DNA of 64,000 bases from JBEVJC01 sp040510375 (GCA_040510375.1 JBEVJC010000019.1:62001-126000), one strand, 5' to 3'; numbered from the stretch's first letter, positions 9,985 to 19,480 are shown. The notes: generated from the letters alone by a model not told the origin. Made by a program: numbers and translations.

Positions 9985-12525
9985 ATGTTTACACAGAAAT
10001 TAATCCCTGTTTGCCTTTTAATAGGCTTACCCGTATTTTGTTTTGCACAAAAGAAAAGTGCCCGCGCCCAGGTGACGATCGTTAAAGACACGATTCCGAA
10101 AGCTGATTCCTTAAAAAATATTCCTGCTGGCCAACCGAAACGTTACGAAGAAATCATCACAAAGAAAGCGATTACTAAAAATGGATTGTTCCGCGTCCAC
10201 CAGATCGAAGAGCAGTATTTTTTTGAGATCCCCGACAGTCTGCTGAACCGCGACATCCTTGTGGTTAACCGTATTTCCCGCGCCCCGGCAGGTTTAAGGC
10301 CGCAGGTGAATGTTTATGCAGGTGATGAGATAGCTGAGAACGTGATCCGTTTTGAGAAAGGGCCTTTCAACCGCCTGTTCATGAAACGTATGGTGTTCCG
10401 CGATAAGTCGGAAGACAGCACCGAGAACGGCCTGTACCGGGCAGTTCTCAATTCCAGCCTGCAGCCAATTGTAGCTGCTTTCCCGGTAAAAGCATTGGGT
10501 GGCGACAGCACCCGTGGCATCACTTATGTGATCGATATGACGTCGTTCCTGCAAACGGAAAACGAGATTTTCCATTTTGGACCGGAAGCACGGAAAGGTC
10601 TTTCACTCGGCGGAGTGCAGAATGATAAGTCGTATGTAGCTTCTGTCAATGCCTTCCCGATTAACGTGGAAATAAAGTCGGTGCGCACCTATGGAGCCGC
10701 CGCGGCAGGATCAACGTTACCTACAACCTACGAAGTCAACAGCTCAATAGTGTTACTACCCAAAGTACCTATGAAGCCCCGTTTTGCCGATGGCCGTGTT
10801 GGATTTTTCGCCAGGGGAACCGTTGATTTCGATGCCGAACCGCAACGTGTTGCCTCGCGCTTCTATGCTACACGCTGGCGCCTGGAACCAAGGCCGGAAG
10901 ATCGTGAAAAATATCTTCGTGGAGAACTGGTGGAACCGCAAAACCCGATCATCTATTATATTGACCCGGCTACACCAAAAAAATGGGTTCCATACCTGAT
11001 TGCTGGTGTAAACGACTGGCAGAAAGCTTTTGAACAGGCCGGATTCAAAAATGCTATCAAGGCCCTGCCCGCACCAGAGAATGACAGTACGTGGAATATT
11101 GACGATGCAAGGCACAATGTAATTGTTTACAAACCTTCCGCTATTGCCAATGCCAGTGGTCCGCATGTGCATGACCCCCGGAGTGGAGAGATCATTGAAA
11201 CGCATATCAACTGGTACCATAATATCATGGCCCTGGTGCACGACTGGTATATGATCCAGGCTGGTGCTATCGATCCTAGGGCACGCAAGATGGTATTTGA
11301 TGACGAGCTGATGGGACAACTGATCCGTTTTGTATCATCTCATGAAGTAGGACATACACTCGGACTCATGCATAACTACGGTGCCAGTTCAACGATTCCT
11401 GTAGAGAAACTGCGCGATAAAAAATATGTGGAAGAATACGGACATACCCCATCCATCATGGACTATGCACGTTTCAACTATGTGGCGCAACCGGAAGACA
11501 ATATTACAGAGAAGGGAATTTTCCCGCGCATCGGAGCCTATGATAAATGGGCGATCCAGTGGGGTTATCGCTGGCTCCCGCAATTCGACAGCCCCGAGGC
11601 AGAAAACGAATACCTGAACAAACTGGTCATCGACAGCCTCACCCGCAACAAGCAATTGTTCTATGGCTACGAAATAAATGCAACCGACCCGCGTTCACAA
11701 AGTGAGGATCTCGGTGACGATGCTGTGCTTGCCAGCACTTATGGTATCAAAAACCTGAAGCGCATCCTGCCGAAGTTGGCAGAATGGACAAGAACTCCCC
11801 ATGAAGGATATGAGAGTTTACAATCCATGAACGAACAGCTCTTCCGTCAGTATAATCTTTATATGGCCCACGTGTTAAAAAGCATTGGAGGTATGTATGC
11901 TACTCCGAAAAGTGTGGAGCAAACAGGTCCCGTTTTTGAACCTGTTCCCTATAAGAAACAGAAAGCTGCCATGCAGTTCCTGGATAGTTACCTGTTCCAT
12001 GTTCCTGACTGGCTTTCGAACGACACCAGTTTCCGGCTGACCGGTTCTTCTGCTGATCTTTATTTCAGTGCGGCACAAAACAATGCTTTGTCGCGACTCA
12101 TGGGATCAAATATCCTGATCGGCTTTATCAAAACCGAAATCCGGTACCGGAATGCAAAAGTTTATACCCTTGCAGAATTCCTGACAGACCTGAAGAAAAG
12201 TATCTGGAGCGAATTATATTCCCACCAGGCGATCGACCTCAACAGGCGCAACCTCCAAAGGATGTATATCGATAATGCATTCAATGCATTCCGTTCTGTA
12301 AGTGAAATTGTAGGTCGTAACAGTGGCAACGGAGTACAGTTTTATATCAATCCCGACCCGACTAAAGCCGATGTAGCCAGCCTGATGCGGGCGCACCTCA
12401 CTGCGTTGCGGAAAGACATTACACTGGCCATTCCGTCGCAGACCGGCCTTGCAAAAGACCATCTGGTTAATATTATTGCACGTATCGATAAAGTGCTGAA
12501 AGAAGGGGAAGAAGTTCCTAAATAA
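9985..12525 (+). CDS. large zinc-dependent metalloprotease (DUF5117/DUF4953 type)
   Basis: Exported zinc peptidase of 846 aa. After a signal peptide (LLIGLPVFCFAQ) comes a DUF5117-like region, then a catalytic domain with HEVGHTLGLMH: zinc ligands His453, His457 and His463, base Glu454, and a metzincin-type Met-turn at SIMDY (Met492). The C-terminal third is helical. Family members are found in the envelope of Bacteroidota and act on unknown peptides. The gene starts 8 bases after the TlpA stop and is closed by a strong terminator, so it ends the SusC/D transcript. Its presence makes peptide or protein breakdown products the best guess for what the locus imports. Confidence 0.9.
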   Translation: MFTQKLIPVCLLIGLPVFCFAQKKSARAQVTIVKDTIPKADSLKNIPAGQPKRYEEIITKKAITKNGLFRVHQIEEQYFFEIPDSLLNRDILVVNRISRAPAGLRPQVNVYAGDEIAENVIRFEKGPFNRLFMKRMVFRDKSEDSTENGLYRAVLNSSLQPIVAAFPVKALGGDSTRGITYVIDMTSFLQTENEIFHFGPEARKGLSLGGVQNDKSYVASVNAFPINVEIKSVRTYGAAAAGSTLPTTYEVNSSIVLLPKVPMKPRFADGRVGFFARGTVDFDAEPQRVASRFYATRWRLEPRPEDREKYLRGELVEPQNPIIYYIDPATPKKWVPYLIAGVNDWQKAFEQAGFKNAIKALPAPENDSTWNIDDARHNVIVYKPSAIANASGPHVHDPRSGEIIETHINWYHNIMALVHDWYMIQAGAIDPRARKMVFDDELMGQLIRFVSSHEVGHTLGLMHNYGASSTIPVEKLRDKKYVEEYGHTPSIMDYARFNYVAQPEDNITEKGIFPRIGAYDKWAIQWGYRWLPQFDSPEAENEYLNKLVIDSLTRNKQLFYGYEINATDPRSQSEDLGDDAVLASTYGIKNLKRILPKLAEWTRTPHEGYESLQSMNEQLFRQYNLYMAHVLKSIGGMYATPKSVEQTGPVFEPVPYKKQKAAMQFLDSYLFHVPDWLSNDTSFRLTGSSADLYFSAAQNNALSRLMGSNILIGFIKTEIRYRNAKVYTLAEFLTDLKKSIWSELYSHQAIDLNRRNLQRMYIDNAFNAFRSVSEIVGRNSGNGVQFYINPDPTKADVASLMRAHLTALRKDITLAIPSQTGLAKDHLVNIIARIDKVLKEGEEVPK

Positions 12526-12568
12526 GAATCTCAGGTGTAGTTATCATTTGTGTTGTGTTGCAATCACC

Positions 12569-12603
12569 GGCCGTCTCATTTATTTGAGGCGGCCTTTTTT
12601 TTA
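12569..12603 (+). terminator. rho-independent terminator of the SusC/D-protease operon
   Basis: A GC-rich stem, left arm GGCCGTCTCA and right arm TTGAGGCGGCC with one G-U pair, is followed by nine T. It lies 43 bases after the protease stop codon. Confidence 0.9.
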
Positions 12604-12848
12604 CTCTTTGAATCTGGCAACTCTTTTACCCACAAAAGACTCGCTGATGCATAATGTCTTAGGAGGTCGGCCTGCCCTTCTTTAATGATACTGTTACTTT
12701 CGAAGTCTTTTTTAATCGTTCTACTTGTTTCAAAGCGTCCGCATAGGAGATTCCGGATTGCCGTGCAAGTATCTTGCTGCCCCTCAGGGATAGCTCCGTT
12801 AACGATATTTTTAATTTTGCGTCTCGTATCATCCGGTAGCATTTGCAA
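12576..12848 (-). pseudogene. truncated gene, N-terminal domain of a putative polyvalent protein kinase-like protein
   Basis: An open frame of 90 aa. Its first 75 residues (MLPDDTRRKIKNIVNGAIPE..., ...DTCTAIRNLLCGRF..., ...SIIKEGQADLL...) resemble from memory the N-terminal region of longer Bacteroidota proteins annotated as putative polyvalent protein kinases, which continue well past the LW motif seen here at LLWVKELPD. In this copy the frame runs straight into the terminator of the opposing protease gene, so the last residues (KKKAASNK) are just the terminator stem and T-run read backwards, and the stop lies inside the hairpin. I therefore read it as the stump of a larger gene. It could still be expressed as a small protein. 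Confidence 0.5.
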
Positions 12849-12879
12849 CTAAATTAAATAAAAAGAACGAAGGAATCCT

Positions 12880-14355
12880 TCACTTCCCCTGGTTTATCAA
12901 ACCCAATGCAAAACTCAATTCTGTATCAATCCCATTCAGGATATCATTAATATCAGGAGAAATGCTGTAGTCCGGAAAAACACCGCGACCCTTAATATAG
13001 TTCACGTTATTAACCTTCTTAGTAAGCGGGATCTCCACCCGTATTCCAGTATTTGGCAATACTAATTTTCCATAAGAATCGGATGTGTTTCCTTCCATTG
13101 TTCCGCCACATTCCTCTCCAATAAATATAGCCCTGTTGGTTGCTTTCAGGAAAGTTGCCACCACCGAGGCCATAGAACCTGATGCGCCATTTACTAAAAC
13201 GTAAATTTTACCTTTGAAATTATTCCTCTCCGGTTCCTGCACATTGTAAAGATGATTAAAGTACTCTTTTTTTAGTCGGTAGGTTCCGAAACTGGTCTTG
13301 TAAACAAGCGAATCAGGGAAGTACAGATCTTTTCCATTTTCCAGATACTCCACAACCGGCGGATAGCCTGTATAAATCTCCTCGGTATAGTCGTAGTGTT
13401 TATATGGTTTTGTAAGAAGATAGGTTATCAACTTTTCGCCGGTTCCATCACCTCCTTCATTATTTCTCAAATCAAGAATCAGGTTTTTTGTCTTCTTTTG
13501 ATTCAGCACACCAAATATGCTGTCATACAAACTTATAAAGTCCTGTTTAAAGTCGGTTCTATGGTATCTTAAAAAAGAGGATATCCGCAGATACGCTATT
13601 TCCCTTTTAAGATATTTAAATTCCAGCGGAGCTTTATATCCAATCCGTTGCTGGTAAAATTCCTTGTATGATTTATAGTCCAGACCGGAAATCACAGCTG
13701 TTTGCCTCTCCCTTTTATTATCCGGGTGTATAAATTCAATCCTGAACGAACTGGTATCTTCTATAAAAATGCTATAATTTAAATCAAAAAGATTTTCATT
13801 CTGGGTCATACTATAATCTTCCAGATGCCTGGTATTAAAAGTCTGTATGTAACCGTCAGATGGAATGGTTGGCAATAAAATATTCAGGATATCCTCTGTT
13901 GAATAACCATTGATAGAAAGTAATTCTGAACCCACAGGTAAAGATTTACGAGGCATATAATTTCCCAACACATATATTCTCCTGTTTATGATTTTTAGGG
14001 AAAAAGGAAAGTAGTGGGATGTATTCTGTAAATACCGGTAATAATCTTTTGAAGGAGTAGGTATAAGATGCTCGTCGTTTGCCTTTGAACAAGCCAATAC
14101 AATCATTCTATATAAATCAAGTTCTGTTTTGGATGCATCCAGACGATTATACTGGTCGTCCAAATACCTGTTGATTGCAAACGTATCTGAGAACCGAAAA
14201 AGGCTTGGATACGTTGTTTCCAGGGCTTTCCTGAAAATTAAATAATCCTCCCGGAGCTCTTCAGTTGTATATAATCTGTCACCTGGTTTCCCATCCTGTC
14301 CAGCCACAACCAATCCAGACAGGCTAAGGAACAGAATTAATAAAAATGACTTCAT
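12880..14355 (-). CDS. S41-family (C-terminal processing/tricorn-like) serine peptidase
   Basis: Exported peptidase of 491 aa. The start at 14355 (MKSFLLILFLSLSGLVVAGQ) begins directly with a signal peptide; an upstream in-frame ATG at 14412 would add a charged 19-residue leader and is less likely. The S41 core is visible as KTKNLILDLRNNEGGDG, followed by YVLVNGASGSMASVVATFL, where the serine of GSM is the likely nucleophile, then the GEECGGTMEG strand and a GVFPDY ending common in S41 proteins of Bacteroidota. It is transcribed away from the histidine kinase gene 144 bases away, so the two share a promoter region and may be functionally linked. Confidence 0.88.
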   Translation of the reverse strand: MKSFLLILFLSLSGLVVAGQDGKPGDRLYTTEELREDYLIFRKALETTYPSLFRFSDTFAINRYLDDQYNRLDASKTELDLYRMIVLACSKANDEHLIPTPSKDYYRYLQNTSHYFPFSLKIINRRIYVLGNYMPRKSLPVGSELLSINGYSTEDILNILLPTIPSDGYIQTFNTRHLEDYSMTQNENLFDLNYSIFIEDTSSFRIEFIHPDNKRERQTAVISGLDYKSYKEFYQQRIGYKAPLEFKYLKREIAYLRISSFLRYHRTDFKQDFISLYDSIFGVLNQKKTKNLILDLRNNEGGDGTGEKLITYLLTKPYKHYDYTEEIYTGYPPVVEYLENGKDLYFPDSLVYKTSFGTYRLKKEYFNHLYNVQEPERNNFKGKIYVLVNGASGSMASVVATFLKATNRAIFIGEECGGTMEGNTSDSYGKLVLPNTGIRVEIPLTKKVNNVNYIKGRGVFPDYSISPDINDILNGIDTELSFALGLINQGK

Positions 14356-14498
14356 AAACAGTTGGGGGTGTTTTTTTCCAGAGTTAAGAAGCTGCTGTTC
14401 TTGGTTTTGCAAATACTGCTCCCGTGGTTTTTTATATTATCTCGGGAAATGTTTAAATTTAAAGAAACTGACCGGGAAAAGATGTAAAATGAAATTTT

Positions 14499-16994
14499 AT
14501 GTGCCGCATTATTCTTTTCTGCCTGATTTCTGCCTTGCGGTTTTGCTCCGGTGTACAGGGTCAGTCCCCCGTACAATTACAAAATCAAAATTATACTTAT
14601 TACCATCCTTCCAAAGACAAACTCTCCTGGCAACAGCTGAATCTTAGTCTCAGCTCCACTTATATTGTAATAGCAAAAGAAGGGCAGGTGGGTCACGACA
14701 GCTGCCTCTATATCGCGAGCCGCTCCCTGGGATTAAGCCGGTTTGCCGTGCTGGCAGAAGGAATTGATACCGACGGCGAATTGATTGGGCAATCACAATG
14801 GATTGACCAGCAGAAACCCGAAAAGGGTATGCAACTACTTTCAGGGGCTACCGGTATTAAACAATTAAAACTGCTGTTATTGGTTGGTTCCTATTATGCA
14901 TTTGAACCCCGGAATTATTACAAGCACAGGGACAAAGTCGAATATTATTTAAACAAAGCGGTTGCTTTAAGTAAAACACTTAATGAAGGAAGGTTGGGAA
15001 GAATCGCACTTTGCCTGCTTGGGAAAATGTACTTCCAGGTGAATGACAGTAAAGGTGACAGCATTTTTAACAAGCTGGTTGATGAATGCCGGAAAGCCGG
15101 CGACAAAGAAACAGAAGCGAGGGCATATGCTTACAGGGGTATCTATACTGCCCCCGACCGGGAAACCTTACAGAGAAAACTTAACGACCTGCAGCTGGCA
15201 GCAGGATTATATGATGCCCTGGGAGACAGGGAAAGGGAGATTAATGTGTTAACCGATTTAGGTTACATGCTTTTTGTTACAGGCCAGTTGCAACAAGCAT
15301 ATGAAATACTTTCTAAATCGCTTACCCTGGCCAATTCCATTCATTTTCCCTATACCCACTACAATACGGAGGCCCTCGCCATGTGCACCCTGATGCAGGG
15401 AAAATTTGGTGAACCGTTACGATATACATTTCAGACAATCAAAGTGGCCGAAAGCTGCCGGGACAGTATTGGATGGGGTTATTTTTATTCCCGGCTGGCA
15501 GAATGTTATGATATGGAAGGTAGGGAAAAAGAGAGTTTAGCCATGTCGCAGAAAGCAATACACCGATACATCATGGACCGGGATCCGTCGGTTTATAATG
15601 TGTTATTGTATCCGGTGAATTATATGAATAAACAAGGGAACCCCAAAGATGCTTTAAACCTGGTGTATACTACTTACAGGGAAGTCGGTGATCCCTCCAA
15701 CATTTCTGATGAATTCTTTTATAATAATATCGTATCCACCTGCCATATGTATCTTGGAAACCTTGATACTGCAGAATTCTACCTGAAAAAAATAGACTCC
15801 CTGGAAACAATAGCAGAAGCAATCCGTGGGCCTCTACGAAGAACTACCGTTAATGACGGATACGGTATAATCGCTTTTAAACGCGGACAATTCCGTAAAG
15901 CAAGAGAATATTTTGAAAAACGTTTTAACACCGTTTCTTATGGAGACCGTGGTTTATCAGACGACCTGAATTCATACAGATGGTTGCTCAGCGTTGATTC
16001 AGCCCTCGGTGATAAAGCTTCTGCCATCACGCATTACAAAATTTACACCCAATTACTCGATTCAAATTTCAGGGTTACCAAAATAAGGCAGGCTGAAGAA
16101 CTCCAGGTATTGTACGAAACCCAGGAAAAAGAAAACGAGATCAGCTTACTGAATCAACAGGCCAAACTGGAGAAATCCAACCTGAAGCAGGAACGGCTGG
16201 TAAGAGACCTGACACTTGCCGGAGGAATTGCGGTATTGATTATTGCCGGGTTATTATTCAGGCAAAACCGGTCGAGGAAAAAAAACAACATAGTAATCAC
16301 CGAAAACAATAAAGAGATTACCAGTAAAAACAGTCAGTTGCTACAATTGCTTAACGACCGGGAATGGTTGTTGAAGGAGATCCATCACCGGGTAAAGAAT
16401 AACCTTCAAATAGTAATGAGCCTGCTTAATTCGCAATCCGTTTACATTAACAATGACGCCGCACTCACTGCCATACATGATAGCCAGCGCCGGGTTTATG
16501 CCATGTCCCTGATCCATCAAAAACTTTACCAGTCAGAAAATATTTCCACCATTGTTATGCCGGACTATGTAAACGAACTGGTTTCTAATATAAAAGATAG
16601 TTTTGATATCGGCACCAGGATAGTTTTTGATCTTGCTATTGAACCTGTAAACCTTGACGTGTCACAAGCTATCCCTTTAGGATTGATAATAAACGAAAGT
16701 ATTGTAAACGCAATAAAATATGCATTTCCCGATCCGGCAAAAGGGTATGTTTCCGTTAGTTTGAAATCCCAGGACAATGGTCATCTGATGTTGACGATCG
16801 CGGATAACGGAGTTGGTTTACCTGGTGACCTCAGTACCAGGGAGCATAGCTCACTCGGACTTGATTTAATACGGGGACTTACAAAACAATTGGATGGCAG
16901 CATTTCAATTAACAATAATAGCGGGCTTCAGATAATTATTGTTTTTCCCTTACTAAGCAAACAAATTTCAGACGGAAAGCTGGCTCACTTCTAA
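14499..16994 (+). CDS. TPR-containing sensor histidine kinase (HisKA_2 type)
   Basis: Membrane sensor kinase of 831 aa. A signal peptide (residues 1-22) precedes a long periplasmic helical region with tetratricopeptide-like repeats (about 100-520), a coiled-coil stretch, one membrane helix (about 568-588), then a HisKA_2 dimerisation domain with EIHHRVKNNLQ (phosphoacceptor His629 or His630) and a HATPase_c domain with N box near 724-735 and the DNGVGLPG G1 box near 765. The response regulator begins 9 bases after its stop, so they form one two-component pair. The TPR sensor suggests it detects a protein or peptide partner in the periplasm; the divergent S41 peptidase is a candidate partner, by inference only. 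Confidence 0.93.
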   Translation: MCRIILFCLISALRFCSGVQGQSPVQLQNQNYTYYHPSKDKLSWQQLNLSLSSTYIVIAKEGQVGHDSCLYIASRSLGLSRFAVLAEGIDTDGELIGQSQWIDQQKPEKGMQLLSGATGIKQLKLLLLVGSYYAFEPRNYYKHRDKVEYYLNKAVALSKTLNEGRLGRIALCLLGKMYFQVNDSKGDSIFNKLVDECRKAGDKETEARAYAYRGIYTAPDRETLQRKLNDLQLAAGLYDALGDREREINVLTDLGYMLFVTGQLQQAYEILSKSLTLANSIHFPYTHYNTEALAMCTLMQGKFGEPLRYTFQTIKVAESCRDSIGWGYFYSRLAECYDMEGREKESLAMSQKAIHRYIMDRDPSVYNVLLYPVNYMNKQGNPKDALNLVYTTYREVGDPSNISDEFFYNNIVSTCHMYLGNLDTAEFYLKKIDSLETIAEAIRGPLRRTTVNDGYGIIAFKRGQFRKAREYFEKRFNTVSYGDRGLSDDLNSYRWLLSVDSALGDKASAITHYKIYTQLLDSNFRVTKIRQAEELQVLYETQEKENEISLLNQQAKLEKSNLKQERLVRDLTLAGGIAVLIIAGLLFRQNRSRKKNNIVITENNKEITSKNSQLLQLLNDREWLLKEIHHRVKNNLQIVMSLLNSQSVYINNDAALTAIHDSQRRVYAMSLIHQKLYQSENISTIVMPDYVNELVSNIKDSFDIGTRIVFDLAIEPVNLDVSQAIPLGLIINESIVNAIKYAFPDPAKGYVSVSLKSQDNGHLMLTIADNGVGLPGDLSTREHSSLGLDLIRGLTKQLDGSISINNNSGLQIIIVFPLLSKQISDGKLAHF

Positions 16995-17003
16995 GATGTT
17001 TTT

Positions 17004-18971
17004 ATGGGTAAAAAAATACTTATTGTAGAAGATGAATTTATCGTAGCAAATGACCTGCGGTTAATATTGGAGCGTACAGGGTATAAAGTGAACGGCATTG
17101 CAGAATCCGTTGATGAAGCCGAAGAACAACTTCAAAAGTGTAAACCGGATCTGGCAATCCTTGACATCCGGCTGAAGGGGAAACTTTCAGGTATTGATTT
17201 TGCCAGGAAACTAAAGGCTGAAAATATTGCCTTCATTTATTTGTCGGCCAATTCAAACCAGCAAATACTGGAAAATGCAAAAACAACCGAACCCTATGGC
17301 TTTATCGTGAAACCGTTCAGGGAAAAGGACCTGCTGGTTACCCTGGATATTGCCTGGTATCTCCACACGCATAGTCTTGAATCAAAACTGAGGCGGGAAG
17401 AGCGGTTACAAAAACAATTGGCCGAAATCAGTGATGAAACTTTAAACGTCCGCCAGAAGCTCCTGAAACTGGCCGGGGTTATACAATCTTATATCCCTTT
17501 TGATTTTATAACACATGGTATAAGGCCTCCTGATGCCGAAAACCTGGCAGATCACGGATATCTGCGTACAGGGTTTGACGAGTACCAGTTTATCGGGGAA
17601 AATGAATTAAGGACAATTACAGCCCTGACTAAAACTGATCTATCACTTATAATTAAAAATAGTCCTGCCGAAAATAACTCCCGCATATTCAGTAATGATG
17701 CAACAAACAGGAAACCGGAGAACCTCAATCTTACTGAACTGGTAATGGATCATTTTCAGCTGGAATCCGGCCTGGTATTCCCGGTTGCAATGGGTTACGG
17801 GTTGTCAGTTGATTATTTCTTTTATAACCGCAAACCAAATATTTATAACAAAGAACACATAACGCTTCTGGAGCGGTTAAAAAGGATACTTGAAGAACTG
17901 GCTGAACAATCCATCCAGGAAGGCATATCAGCACTACCAGGAAAAACGGCTGCTGTAAACCCGCCCCACAAACCGGGGATCAGAACAACCAACCAGGCTG
18001 GTCCCAGATCCATTGTCGGAACACATCACCTGTTATTATCTGCACTGGACCTGGCACTGCAGGTAGCACCTTACAATACATCCGTGTTGATATTGGGAGA
18101 AAGCGGAACCGGAAAAGAGAAGGTGGCTCACTATATTCATGCAAATTCATCAAGAAGAAACGGGCCATTCGTAAACGTCAATTGCGCAGCTATTCCGGCA
18201 ACGCTGGTGGAATCTGAATTGTTCGGACACGAAAAAGGTTCATTTACCGGGGCTGTAGAAAAAAGAAAAGGAAAGTTTGAACTTGCAGAGGGGGGGACTA
18301 TTTTTTTAGATGAAATTGGCGAGTTGCCAATTGACATGCAGGTAAAATTATTACGCGTTTTACAGGAAAAAGAGATCGAATATGTAGGCGGCAGTTCATC
18401 TATAAAAGTGAATGTTCGAATAATCGCCGCTACTAACAGAAACCTCGAAAAAGAAGTTGCGGAAGGTAATTTCAGGCTTGACCTCTATTATCGTCTCAGT
18501 GTTTTCCCCATCACATTGCCCCCGTTACGGGAACGAAAAAGCGATTTAGACATTTTGACCTTATTTTTCGCAAATAAGTTTTGTACCGAATTCAATAAAC
18601 CATTCACCGGTATTTCCGAATCGATGCGGACAGAAATACTTGCATATGACTGGCCGGGCAATATCCGTGAACTTGAGAATGTCCTGGAACAGTCCATCAT
18701 CCTTAATGACGGAAAGTCAAAGCTGGAATTGAAACGAAGCCTCATTTCTACCGGTTCACCTTCAGGCGAAAAAAGCATCGAAAATCTCGGCGACGTAAAA
18801 CAAATCCAAAGCGAAACAGAACGGGCCTATCTTATTTCCATCCTCAAAAAAACGAATGGCAGGATCAGGGGAACCAACGGCGCTGCATACCTGCTGAATA
18901 TAAAGCCAACCACATTAGCTTCAAAAATCGCACGGCTTAATATAAACAGGGCAGAATTTATCAGTCGCTGA
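17004..18971 (+). CDS. sigma-54-dependent response regulator (NtrC family)
   Basis: DNA-binding activator of 655 aa. Receiver domain at 1-120 with phosphoacceptor Asp54 and the switch lysine in IVKPF; a GAF-like middle region (about 150-300); a sigma-54 interaction AAA+ domain with Walker A GESGTGKE (365-372), the sigma-54 contact loop GSFTGA (412-417, a common variant of GAFTGA), Walker B TIFLDEIGE and the RIIAATNRN sensor; and a C-terminal Fis-type helix-turn-helix (RGTNGAAYLLNIKPTTLASK). It would remodel sigma-54 RNA polymerase at target promoters when phosphorylated by the kinase upstream. The repeats just downstream and the oxidoreductase operon after them are the natural first targets to consider. 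Confidence 0.95.
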   Translation: MGKKILIVEDEFIVANDLRLILERTGYKVNGIAESVDEAEEQLQKCKPDLAILDIRLKGKLSGIDFARKLKAENIAFIYLSANSNQQILENAKTTEPYGFIVKPFREKDLLVTLDIAWYLHTHSLESKLRREERLQKQLAEISDETLNVRQKLLKLAGVIQSYIPFDFITHGIRPPDAENLADHGYLRTGFDEYQFIGENELRTITALTKTDLSLIIKNSPAENNSRIFSNDATNRKPENLNLTELVMDHFQLESGLVFPVAMGYGLSVDYFFYNRKPNIYNKEHITLLERLKRILEELAEQSIQEGISALPGKTAAVNPPHKPGIRTTNQAGPRSIVGTHHLLLSALDLALQVAPYNTSVLILGESGTGKEKVAHYIHANSSRRNGPFVNVNCAAIPATLVESELFGHEKGSFTGAVEKRKGKFELAEGGTIFLDEIGELPIDMQVKLLRVLQEKEIEYVGGSSSIKVNVRIIAATNRNLEKEVAEGNFRLDLYYRLSVFPITLPPLRERKSDLDILTLFFANKFCTEFNKPFTGISESMRTEILAYDWPGNIRELENVLEQSIILNDGKSKLELKRSLISTGSPSGEKSIENLGDVKQIQSETERAYLISILKKTNGRIRGTNGAAYLLNIKPTTLASKIARLNINRAEFISR

Positions 18972-19004
18972 CTCTTCTCCGCTACCATTAGATCAACTCT
19001 CCAA

Positions 19005-19050
19005 CGATAACTTCGTTGTTTTTATCGCTCCCCGCCGATAATTTCGTTGT
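19005..19050 (+). promoter_or_regulatory. direct repeats, possible activator binding sites
   Basis: Two near-identical 15-mers, CGATAACTTCGTTGT (19005-19019) and CGATAATTTCGTTGT (19036-19050), lie 31 bases apart, about three helical turns. The first copy contains a dyad, AACGA-5-TCGTT. A weaker related stretch (TCGTTCTTCGTTGAC) begins near 19073. Placement just after the sigma-54 activator gene and about 190 bases before the 2TM gene fits upstream activator sites. This is inference from spacing and symmetry. Confidence 0.45.
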
Positions 19051-19135
19051 GCTGCACCCGTACAATACTCCATCGTTCTTCGTTGACAATTTTATATAGA
19101 TTGATTTTCAATTTATTGACGCCTGCAAATTTTCA

Positions 19136-19174
19136 ATCTGCCATTTTTAATTAAATGGCATGTAATTGACAGAT
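19136..19174. repeat. nested inverted repeat before the oxidoreductase operon
   Basis: Outer arms ATCTG (19136-19140) and CAGAT (19170-19174) enclose a perfect inner dyad, TGCCATTT (19139-19146) with AAATGGCA (19153-19160). A sequence TGGCATGTAATTGAC overlapping the right half resembles a sigma-54 -24/-12 element but lacks the -12 GC and has spacing one base short. It could be an operator or a leader hairpin for the operon starting at 19243. Together with the direct repeats, this accounts for the 271-base gap. Confidence 0.45.
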
Positions 19175-19242
19175 GTTATTGATATCCGGCCCCGGGCGAT
19201 AAACTACATCGCAACCACATCATCCTCATCAAATCAAATTAT

Positions 19243-19476
19243 ATGAACTATCAATCAAACTGGGGCACACAAACACCAGTCGAACCCAAAAAAGGTTTCA
19301 GGATTCATTTACTGGTATTCGTGTTAACGAATCTTGTTATCTGGATAGTCTGGTATTTCACCGACAGGACTTATCCATGGCCTTTATGGTCCACACCAGC
19401 CTGGGCCCTGGGCCTGTTGATTCACTATCTGTGTGTTTACGTTTTCCATAAAGTAAAAGCAACAAAACCCCAATAA
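19243..19476 (+). CDS. 2TM domain membrane protein
   Basis: Small integral membrane protein (77 aa) with two helices, HLLVFVLTNLVIWIVWYF and PAWALGLLIHYLCVYVF, joined by the short TDRTYPWPLWST loop, matching the 2TM domain family of unknown function. In Bacteroidota such domains occur alone or attached to LytTR regulators. It opens the oxidoreductase operon and is followed by the cupin gene after 4 bases. Confidence 0.85.
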   Translation: MNYQSNWGTQTPVEPKKGFRIHLLVFVLTNLVIWIVWYFTDRTYPWPLWSTPAWALGLLIHYLCVYVFHKVKATKPQ

Positions 19477-19480
19477 TAAT

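Noticed and set aside
10756..11319. 187-codon open frame on the minus strand
   Set aside because: It lies entirely within the zinc protease gene and has no family features; it is a by-product of the coding strand.
19156..19170. Sigma-54-like promoter TGGCATGTAATTGAC
   Set aside because: The -24 GG is present, but the -12 GC is missing and the spacing is one base short, so it is not called as a promoter.
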